Source: Lineus longissimus
Lineage: Eukaryota > Nemertea > Pilidiophora > Heteronemertea > Lineidae
Direction of reading: 5' to 3'
DNA: 64,000 nucleotides
Assembly (NCBI RefSeq): GCF_910592395.1
Contig: NC_088309.1
Location: 27,716,599-27,780,598, forward strand
Under the pieces are notes generated by a model. The model was given only the letters and a program-made list of their open reading frames with translations. It made no database searches and was not told the DNA's origin. Each line of letters starts with the position of its first letter. The stretch's first letter is position 1. The translations under genes were made by a program, and so were the position numbers. Of this stretch, positions 12,371 to 21,646 are shown piece by piece.

Positions 12371-13468
12371 TTTGTTCGCGTTGTAAAGGTTTCGGGGATA
12401 CGACTAATGCATGCGAGCACCGTCGGCGGAACCCCAGCGCCCGCCCTCTCGATCTATCCGTAAGAACAAGCCACTCTCGTGACCGTCACATTTACGGACT
12501 CCGGACCTCCAGACTTTAGAGACCGAGCTTTTCTTTACCTTACAATTACTGTATACTCGGCGCCTCACTTATATGCGTTGTTTTTTTCACATACATTGTT
12601 CTCGTGGTTTACGGAAAAGTAGGCCTAAAATGTTATAGTGTCTAAAAACAATATTCAGTTAATGGAATTACACTTTTTTCCATTACTGCTTGCTTGATAT
12701 TGCCCTAACAACTTTTTCATGAATCAATTTTGAGCATTATGTTTACAACGTAGTTATTATAGCACGAAATATGAGTCTAAAATGCCAAATACTTGCAACT
12801 ATTATGTTAATCACTGAAATCTTAGTGTACTAATTGCTCGCTATAAGCTAGGTTATTGCGCCCCTAAACCAACGTACTGACAACGCTACCTCCCCGGAAC
12901 TCAAACTTTAACGTGAGTTAATTGTAATCTTACTCTCTATATACCAAAGTGATTTACCTAGGAATACAGTTGCACTTCACTGAAAACTAATGATGTGTTG
13001 ATGAGTTCAATGAATCCTTCGATTCCTTTGGTTTTCTTGGCGAACTGACGTCCGACAATCAATGACCCGTTGACGTGTACCTGCAATACGCCATTGCCGT
13101 AGTGTGTAAACAGATCTATTTTTGGACGAAACTCAGCCCCTCACAAACTTTGGTCCATTTCGCCAATGATGACACTGATCTAGACTGTACCACAGCACTT
13201 TAAGCTGTAGCAGCGCTAAGCAAGAGTCAAGACAAATGTCTGCTGCCAGCCGCTGCTGGACCAACCCCCTCGCCCGCCCCCCCATCATGATATCAGATTC
13301 AGAGGCTTGGCTGAGCCCTGTGATTTAGCCAAATTCAATATGATTCTTTTCTACTGTGATGTTAAGGCCCTTATGTGTCATGCAGCGTATTCGGTAGCAC
13401 CGGTACACAACTTATGTTAAACCGCGACGTCTGCTGCAATTCAAATTGCATATGACGCCAACGGAATT
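12371..13468. other. Non-coding spacer, nothing recognised
   Basis: AT-rich single-copy-looking DNA. Open frames continuing out of the 56-bp array end by 12519. No exon, RNA gene or repeat array is seen. Confidence 0.5.
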
Positions 13469-13895
13469 GTGACGACTTGTTTCTCAAATCTTTTGGTGAA
13501 CAGTGATCACGGGCTGTGGGAATTGCGAAGGGATGGTGTAGAGTATCGCCACAACAATGTTGATATGATCACTCGTCGTTTCAGTGGGCATGACTTGGTA
13601 CATCCAGTGACCCAGCAAAAAGTAGCCTCGGTACAGCCAGAAGTAGCAACAAATCGCAAAAGGGGATCCTTGTCTGACTGGTGGCTGGACCACATGGTAG
13701 GTCACCATCAAATAAGGGAGTGGATCCAGCACAGCTGGATAGAGGGGGCCCTGTTGAGGGCGAAGCCTGAATATGGTGAGGGCTCGCCCTCACAATCACA
13801 TGAAAGCGCAGTAGGCGCTCACCCACGAAGGGAGGTCTGGGGGTCTCCAGCAGGAAAATTTTGAAACTGAGATGCGCTCAGATGCATTTCCCAAG
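13469..13895 (+). repeat. Probable dispersed-repeat remnant with a 131-codon open frame
   Basis: An open frame at 13469-13864 (131 codons) has no recognisable domain. Its end (GGAGGTCTGGGGGTCTCCAG, then CAGGAAAATTTTGAAACTGAGA and GCTCAGATGCATTTCC) resembles from memory a high-copy dispersed sequence common in marine invertebrate genomes. I read it as part of an old mobile element, not a host gene. This is recognition without a search, so confidence is low. Confidence 0.3.
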
Positions 13896-14261
13896 TGTCT
13901 GAGAGACGATGTTTACTCGTTAATTCACTGCAAAGAAATGCATAACGAAAAAGCCACCTAGGTTTTCTTCTTTGAGTTGTGAGGAGAATATTTCAAATCA
14001 TTTGAGCAGCAGTGTCTAACCTACAACGCGGTCAATGATTTCCACTGAGTTTTTCTTTTCACTGTTTCAGACACTTGTTGGAAAAGGAAGGACCAAAGGT
14101 GCCATCGTCGAGGGCCCAGATAGATGAAGAGATTGAAGCCTGGGCTGCACACAATCCTGTTAGTAACAAAAAAAGAAGGAAAAAATGCTGTCCCATTTGT
14201 CCATATGCCCAGCGCCAAAACCCATTTATACATCTGGGTAGTGAGGCAAGTGTCTAAGAGA

Positions 14262-14345
14262 CCTGCCTGAGTCTCTCACCGACTGTAGGATTCGAACCAG
14301 GGACCTCTTGACCTCTAGTTGAGAATCTGAGCCACTAGTCCATAG
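14262..14345 (-). mobile_element. tRNA-derived SINE-like remnant
   Basis: On the minus strand the segment contains a polymerase III B-box-like GGTTCGAATCC. About 30-40 bases upstream is an A-box/D-arm-like stretch (TAGTGGCTCAGAT). The T-stem pairs poorly and the acceptor stem is not intact, so this is not a working tRNA gene. It is best read as the head of an old SINE. Confidence 0.5.
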
Positions 14346-15046
14346 TGTGTTGTGTAGATTCACGCTGGTCTTGCTCTTCGATCTTGTCACGTCACATCCT
14401 TGTCCCTTGCTCTGCCACAATCATGTACTGTATTGAATTGAATTCTATTTTCTGTCTTCAGAAAATCTAGGAAGAAGTCGCCACCCACTGATGATCTCAT
14501 CCAAGTTTACCAAAGACTCCAAAGCAGTGTAGGAGAGGAATGGTGGCCTGTTCGAACAGGCATGGACTGAATCGCCAGCTCTCATCTCCCTAGTCACTCC
14601 GATGGCCACGTGTCGCTCCTCGATCAACAGCGATTTCAATGAATGATGCGTTGATGTGGGCAAAAAGTGAATCCTTTCTCGCCTTTGAACTCTGGTGTTC
14701 GTCGTATCAATCCATTTTGATTGTCGAGCAACTTGTGGGCACACCTCAACTTGTTAGTGGGAAGTAATTTGCAATAGAGTGACTTACTTTTATTGCTATA
14801 TTTTATTGTATTTTTTCACTTCACATCATTGTTATTTTGAAAAATCCTGCCAAAATTCTGTTGACTGTTTGTTGTCGACAATAGTCTATGTTTCATGAAT
14901 AACAAGGCTGTGTTCTGTACATTGTATTCCGTCTTTAGTCTCCTGTCTTTGCATCTGTTTTCATTATTTTGTTGCCTTAAAAGAGGGCAACGTTAAGTCG
15001 GTGAATTGGTTTGGATGGAGATGACCCTTAAGAAAAAAATCTCAGA
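14346..15046. other. Non-coding spacer
   Basis: No supported gene. The minus-strand open frame at 14445-14744 has no recognisable domain. The region ends in AT-rich DNA before the palindrome cluster. Confidence 0.4.
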
Positions 15047-15230
15047 TTCACCATGGTAAAATCGGAGTTGACCATGCTCACCATGGTGAATGCAGCGTTC
15101 ACCATGGTGAATTCAAAGTTTACCATGCTCACCATGAATGTAGAATTTACCATGCTCACCATGGTAAAATATTTCACCGTCCCAATTCACTATGGTGAAG
15201 TGCTGTCAGATTGCCATGGCGAAATTGAGA
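15047..15230. repeat. Cluster of CACCATGGTG palindromes
   Basis: About eight imperfect copies of TTCACCATGGTGAA and ACCATGCTCACCATG lie within about 180 bp. The core CACCATGGTG is self-complementary, so each copy can form a small cruciform and neighbouring copies can pair. Open frames here (about 15053-15304) are products of the repeat. Confidence 0.8.
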
Positions 15231-15473
15231 CACATTATTTTATCCTTAGGGTAGGCCCCCTACACCAACACCTAACACTTTCTCAACCCCAATACTTGAC
15301 CTGACCCAATGTATGTCTGCCCTTATCAGCCCAGAAACTCCCCAACCCAAGCAAAATCATGAAGCCCATCGCACTATTGTCCATCTTCTGTCATGGTACA
15401 GGCAACGGCAATTGCGATTGGTGAAATCCCAATATCTTTCTGTCTGCATGGTCTGTGGGATGTGGAAACAATC

Positions 15474-15985
15474 AACCTCTGCCAGCTGCTTATCTATTCA
15501 GATTGTGAAGGCCTTGACACAACATAAAAACTCTGTCGCGAAACAACTACCCTCTGCCAGCTGGTTATCTGGTCAGGTTGGGAAGACCTTGACACAACCT
15601 AAAAATTACACTAAGGTCACCGCTAATGAACTTTGGAGACGACAGGGCAGCCTACGTAACAACCAACCTCTTCCAGCTGGATATCTGGTCAGGTTGGGAA
15701 GACATTGACACAACCTTCAAAGGGTCCTTTAGCTGTACAAGACAACATTACACTGTGATACAAGACAACTGATTTGGTTGTACCGTGGTAATCATCTCAC
15801 AAGGACGGAAATGGAACAACCAACATCTGCCAGCTGGTTATCTGGTCAGGTTGGGAAGTCATTGACACAACTTCAAATGGTCATTTAGCTGTACAAGACA
15901 ACTGATTTGGTTGTACCGTGGTAATCATCTCACAAGGACGGACAATGGAACAACCAACCTCTGCCAGCTGGTTATCTGATCTCAC
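15474..15985. repeat. Direct repeats built on CTCTGCCAGCTGGTTATCTG
   Basis: Five copies of a roughly 50-bp module (CTCTGCCAGCTGGTTATCTG, then GTCAGGTTGGGAAGACCTTG, then ACACAAC) start near 15474, 15552, 15660, 15822 and 15955. A second module (CTGATTTGGTTGTACCGTGG, then TAATCATCTCACAAGGACGG) occurs at about 15770 and 15902. The arrangement suggests local duplication of a composite unit of about 130 bp. Confidence 0.85.
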
Positions 15986-17159
15986 GAGACTGGCAGTACA
16001 CATTATCTACCCGACAACTCTTTAAGTACAACTTGAGTACTACTTGGGACCACAGTCATCTTAAACGTGCCACCAAAATGACGTCAATATCTACATAAAA
16101 ATACTTTACTTGATCAATTTGTCTACAGTGTAATTTTGGAAAGAAGCCCTCAAATTCGTTGTCAGTCCTCGTTTGATTTTTAGCCGCAGCACTAGCAGCC
16201 AATAGCTGGTCTCAAATCATCCACAACAATCAACAGAACATTGGGTTTCTGGGAATGTGCGATACCTGAAACAAATGCCAACACAACCGAGATGAAAGTG
16301 GATACAGAATTGTGACAAAGATACTGATGATAACATCACACATGCCAATGGAGTATTTAATTGTGCTGGCTCCTCAATTAGAAATTACTCGAAGAGAAAT
16401 TTGTCCAAGAGACATCTCCAATAATCATATGGGCAGTCTCATCAGTCAGTCGGTCCTAAAGACATTTCCAATAAACATGGGGACAATCTCTTCCGAGTGG
16501 TAATCTGTCCAATTGACCACGACCAAGTATCTGATTTATAGTAGGGGCCTATATGTAGACTAGGCCTGTGGTCTGCTGGTATGACCCATATTTTGGGTAT
16601 TGTAAATTGTATACTAAAAAAACTCTTACATAAGAATATCAATTGGTGTAATAGGTATCTATCGATAAAATCAAGATCACTTTCAGGTTGATATTTCTTG
16701 AGATGAAAACGAAAGAACATATTAGTGAAGGCACATTAGCAAAACCAAAATATTGATCTTTCAGAAATTAATTAGGTATCAAATTTTCGTTTATCTGCTC
16801 AACGTTTTGAAGTGGTCGTGATCGCGTAATAGACGAACGCCTGCTGACCAAATACTCGTAGCACAGTGACATGTGCATATCTTTGCTAATTTTGACTATT
16901 TTGCTATACAGCCATGTATATGCAACATAGTTAATTTATTCTAAGATATGCATGCATGCATGCCATGGTGACCAATATTGAGGATCACCGATTGTTGATG
17001 TCTGGGGCATGACCTATCCTCCCATTGCATGCCCCTACATCCTCTATATAATGGTACCGGTACTGTTTACATCAGTCAAGGAGACACATATTGATGGATA
17101 CCATCGGTATGTGGTCTTGAGAAGCCGGTTCCAATGACCACTCGTACTCTGGAAAGAAG
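15986..17159. other. Non-coding DNA
   Basis: No gene recognised. It contains a short ATGCATGCATGC run near 16950. The retrotransposon remnant follows directly, and the missing upstream part of that element could lie in this stretch in unrecognisable form. Confidence 0.4.
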
Positions 17160-17340
17160 CTGAGATTGCTCTGGGACTCGCCAGTCCCCACGGGCCCGGC
17201 TATAAAACACCGGCACCCCGACATGCTCGTCTTCTATGAGAAGGAAAAGGAGGTCCTAATCATCGAGATAGCTGTCAGCTCCGACAGACACGTCCTAGCA
17301 CGTGCGGAGGAGAAACGATCGAAGTACTGTGACCATCTCA
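17160..17340 (+). pseudogene. Non-LTR retrotransposon C-terminal endonuclease fragment
   Basis: A reading frame of about 60 codons encodes a fragment resembling the restriction-like endonuclease domain at the C-terminus of R2/NeSL/Hero-type non-LTR retrotransposons. Visible marks are KHRHPDMLVF (the PD motif), then EVLIIEIAVS (the following acidic residue), then RAEEKRSKY. No reverse transcriptase motif is found upstream in the same frame. The frame runs straight into the first unit of the second 68-bp array, so the element is a 3' remnant. The family call is by recognition and was not searched. Confidence 0.6.
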
Positions 17341-17797
17341 TCTCTCTCATCATGTTGTCAACACGGTGGAGCAGCCAGGACTGATTCGGCCTGGCTGTGA
17401 CTTCCTCATCTCTCTCACTATGTTGACAACTTGGCAGAGCAGCCAAGACTGGCTGTGACTGTCTCATCTCTCTCACCATATTAACAACTAGGCAGTGCGA
17501 TGAAGACTGATGCCGCCTGGCTGTGACTGTCTCATCTCTCTCACCATATAGACAACTTGGCAGAGCAGCCAAGACTGATTTGGCCTGGCTGTGACTGTCT
17601 CTCATCTCTCTCACCATGTAGACAACTTGGCAGAGCAGCCGAGACTGATTTGGCCTGGCTGTGATTGTCTCATCTCTCTCGCCATATTAACAACTAGGCA
17701 GTGCGGCGAAGATTGATGCGGCCTGGCTGTGACTGTCTCATCACTCTCATCATGTTGTCAACACGGTGGAGCAGCCAGGACTGATTCGGCCTGGTCA
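17330..17797 (+). repeat. 68-bp minisatellite, array 2
   Basis: About seven tandem 68-bp units of the same family and orientation as the array at 10.9-11.85 kb. The three unit types occur in the order A-B-C-B-B-C-A, where A has ACACGGTGG, B has ACTTGGCAGAG and C has ACTAGGCAGTG. The array begins inside the retrotransposon-derived frame. Confidence 0.93.
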
Positions 17798-17799
17798 GA

Positions 17800-18240
17800 G
17801 CTGGTTATTAATTCATAAGTTTTCAATCAAAAGCTCTCCTCAAACATTATAAAAGACAATCACTTTATAGTCTACGGATCGGAGGACAAAACTCTGTAAT
17901 GCAGGTCACCTCTCACATTTCCCTCTGATAAGGATAATTCGCTTATTTCATGCCAGACTGAAGTACGAAGTGAACAATGGTGAATGACCAACGTTGACAA
18001 CAGCTCTCAGTTACTCTTCCAGCTGGTTATAAATTCATATTTGAAAGTCTTTTAATCAAAGGCTTTTCTCTGACAGTACTCAGTTACAAGATAGTCTTCA
18101 AGCTGGTTATGAATTGTCTTCATATAAAAGATTATAAAAGACAATGGCGTTGTTGTCTCGAGATTGTGACCAGTAGAAAACAGTCGTCGGACTCTTCCAG
18201 CTGGTTATAAATCATCAAATATCGGCAAGTAACGCTCTGA
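17800..18240. repeat. Degenerate repeats with CAGCTGGTTATAAATTCAT
   Basis: Four loosely repeated blocks contain AGCTGGTTAT(A/T)AATTCAT, near 17808, 18018, 18100 and 18197. Stretches such as TCAATCAAAAGCTCTCCTC and TTATAAAAGACAAT recur between them. The segment at about 18146-18195 (GAGATTGTGACCAGT, then ACTCTTCCA) matches the left flank of array 1 near 10905-10955. Confidence 0.7.
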
Positions 18241-20900
18241 AGGAAATGGGAGTCGTGACAGCCACAACCAGACCAAAATGGGCTAGGCAGGTCTACAGAA
18301 TTGCCAACATGGTGAAATAGATGTGGTAGAACAAGACCTAATAGGACCTGGCTACCCCCATTACTACCCCCAAGCAGCTCCTCTGTCTTCCCAACACGTC
18401 GAGAGGTATGGGACAGTCACAACCAGACTGAATAGGACCTCTTTGCCCCTCCCTCTTGCCAAGATAATAAGAGATATTTCACAGTCATAACCAGACCAAA
18501 TGGGACCTGACAGCTCCATTGTCTTGCCAACACTGTAAGAGAGAGAGGTAAGATGAGACAGTCACAACCAGACTGAATAGGAGATAGTTCCTCTACCATG
18601 TCGCTGACACACGGTTGGGGAGACGAGGCAGCCACGACCAGGTCGAAAAGGACCTTGCAAATCCACCAAAATGAGACGGTCACAACCGTATCGGCCCTAG
18701 CTGCTCCAACGTGTTGCTGACTCGACGAGAGAGCTGAGACAGCCACAACCAGACTGAATAGAACCGAACAGCTCCACCGTCTTGGCAACATGATAAGTGC
18801 GATGAAACGGCTACAATCGGCTTGAATCGAGTAAGGTAACTCCACTTTTTACAAATAAGGTGTGAGAGATGAGACAGCCACAACCAGACGGAAGAAGACA
18901 TGGCTGCCCAAACACGAAGAGAGATGAGACGATGATAATCAAACCGAATTCGCACTGGGGGCAGCTCAAACGTTGACGCCGAAACTTGTGAGGCAGTCGC
19001 AACCTGATCTGGCCTGGATACTGTGGCACACATGGTGAGGCAGGTAAGACGCCTTGCCAACATCGGGATAGAGAAACGACAAACCAAACCCAGACGAAAC
19101 TAACCCATGGTACGATGAGACGGTCACAGCCGAACCGAATGAGGCGCCGGGCGCTCCATCGCCTCACCCGTACACGGTGGAAGACCCTCACCATATTATG
19201 GGTGACACGTTTTAACTGCCAGGGCGACTATCACGCCTCCGCTTTATCGTGTGTGATGGGTCTTATTTGATGTAGGTGTTACACTCCCATCTCCTCTCAC
19301 CTTGTTGGTAGGAAGTGGAGCTGCCTTACTCGATTCAATCTTGAAACCGAGAGACCGAATCGAACCAGAGAGTTGAGACGGTCACAGCTACATTGAATGG
19401 AGCCTGGCTGTTCCACCGTCTTGTTTTATTGGGAGAGTTAAAGCGGTCTCCACAACATCGAATAGGGCATGACAGCTCCACCGTGTGAGCGATGAGACAG
19501 CCACAACCAGACCACATTCGCCCTGGAAGCTCCAATTCGTCGCCAACATGGTGATAGTTTAGACATCTACAAGCGCATTGGGCCTGGCTGTTTGACATTG
19601 TTGCAGATACGGCGTGTAAGATGAGACAGCCACGCCTGTCATCTCCACCGTCTCGATAGCACGGTTAGAGTGATGCAACAGTCAAAATGAGCCCGAAATT
19701 GCCCTGGTTGCCACACCACCGTGTCCCCGACGCGGTGTGAGAGATGAGACGGCCACAAAAGGACCATTCAGCCCTGGCAGCTCCAACGGTAAAAGGGCTG
19801 AGACAGCCACAACCAGATCGTATAGCCTGGCTGAGTGACTCTGTTGCCTACATGATGGGCAGGATGAGGCAGTCACGACCAGACCGAATAGAACCTGGCA
19901 GGCTCCTCCGTCTTGCCAACACGATAAGTGCGATGAGATGGTCACAGCCAGATTTCATCGAGCAAGGCAGCTCCACATCTAACCATAACAAGACCAGGAC
20001 CGAATAGGAAATAGCTGCTTCACTGTCTTGCAAACATAGGAAGGGGAACAGACAAACAAAACCAGTCACATCCACATCGGATGGGGCTTTCTTCTACACC
20101 ATTCAGCCAACACGGTGGGAAAGATGAGACGGGCACAACCACACCGGATGGGGCCTACCTGATCCATCGTCTCGCCAACATGGTGAGGGACTATACAGTC
20201 ACAATCAGACTACATACAGCCTCGTAGCTCCACCTACCGTTTTGACAACATGGTGAAAGAGACGGGAGTCGAATGGGGTCTAGCCAACATGAGGAGTGAG
20301 GAGACGGTCACAACCACACTGAATTGGGCCTAGCTGCTCCACTGTCTTGCAAACATGGTGAGATTTGAGACAGTCACAACCAGATTGCATCAGGCCTGGG
20401 AGCTACACGGTCAACCAACATGGTGAGAGACGACACAGCTAATAGGGCCTGGGATCTCAAGTCTTCCCAATATGACTGCCGAGGCGCCGAGATGGTCAAA
20501 GCCAAACTGAATGGGGTCCGACCGCTGTGCCATCTTGCAAAAATGGTGAGAGAGACGAGACAGCCACTACCACATCCAACCATTGACCCACCGTCTTCCT
20601 AGCAAGACAGACAAGATGGTCACAACCACACTAAATGGGGTTAGACAGCTGTGCTGTCTTGCCAAATTGTGAGAGAAGAAACAGCCACTACCACATCCAA
20701 CCGAGCATGGTGTCTCCACAGTCTTCTTAGCAAGACAGACAAGATGGTCACAGCCACACTAAATGGGGTTAGAAAGCTGTGCCATCTTGCCAAAATGTTG
20801 AGAGAAGAGACAGTCACAACTAGGTGGAATGATGAGGCTCGACTCTTCCACCATGTCACCAATGCAGTGAGAGAAACAAGACAGCCACAAGTAAATAAAA
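18240..20900 (-). repeat. 68-bp minisatellite, array 3 (inverted, decayed)
   Basis: About 2.65 kb of diverged units spaced at roughly 65-75 bp. Each reads on the plus strand as a variant of GAGACAGCCACAACCAGACT, GAATAGGACCTGGCAGCTCC and ACCGTCTTGCCAACATGGTG. The reverse complement gives the unit of arrays 1 and 2, so this is the same family in opposite orientation and much older. Many short open frames on both strands come from the repeat. Confidence 0.88.
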
Positions 20901-21646
20901 TGCAAACTCAAATGAAAGAATAGTTACACTTTTTTTCCAGATTTTGCAATTTACATGATGTCCTCCAATGACATGGTATCCTTAAAGCAAACAATTTTCA
21001 TGATACTTTTCGAGTACAATCATATGCTTGGTAGTCCTATTTCAAAAAGACAACCTACAATGATGAGAAATGGCACAAAAAGCAGTAGTGAACTAGTTTA
21101 TGATACAGAGGAAGCAATGTTATAATGCTATCAGTGCTGCTGAACTATTCTTATGTAAAAATATCATTATATTTTGTAAAAACAAATACAATATTTTCCT
21201 AACAATTCCACCATACCCATTAATAACTTAGTCAGGACAGTATCCATACCCAAAACAACAACAAAAAATTATCCATTTTTCAAAGGAGACGAGAGGCAGG
21301 AGCATGCATGTACCCTTTTATCACTCTGTAACACCAGAACCAGTTCCCTTAACTGGCCATGATATTGATCATCTGGTGACCACCCAGCTCCTGCCTTTAA
21401 GGAATCATATGATGCTCGGCATAAGTACATGATATATCGATTACCCAATTATCCTGGCATCAACACTGGTGTAGAAACTCAGCTCACCCCATAGCTAGCT
21501 TTTTGGCTGCCCGAAAATCGGCAAAAATGTGCCAGCTGAACTGATCTTTAGAATGATTTTCCAAGCCCTTGAGAAATGTTTATGTATGATAGCAGCAGAC
21601 TGCTGCGTGGATGATCGCAACTTTTGGGCGACATAGAAATCCTCTG
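20901..21646 (-). other. NGLY1 3' flank / 3' UTR
   Basis: Downstream of the NGLY1 stop codon on the minus strand. It probably contains the NGLY1 3' UTR. No other gene is recognised. Confidence 0.5.

Noticed and set aside
11907-12519. Three overlapping open frames of 119 to 196 codons
   Set aside because: All three frames encode the same repeated peptides from the 56-bp array. This is repeat-driven openness, not a gene.
14262-14345. tRNA gene on the minus strand
   Set aside because: The B-box is good but stems do not pair into a cloverleaf. Kept as a SINE remnant only.
18417-20923. Many open frames on both strands
   Set aside because: They fall in the decayed inverted 68-bp array and share its repeated peptides. 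No domains.
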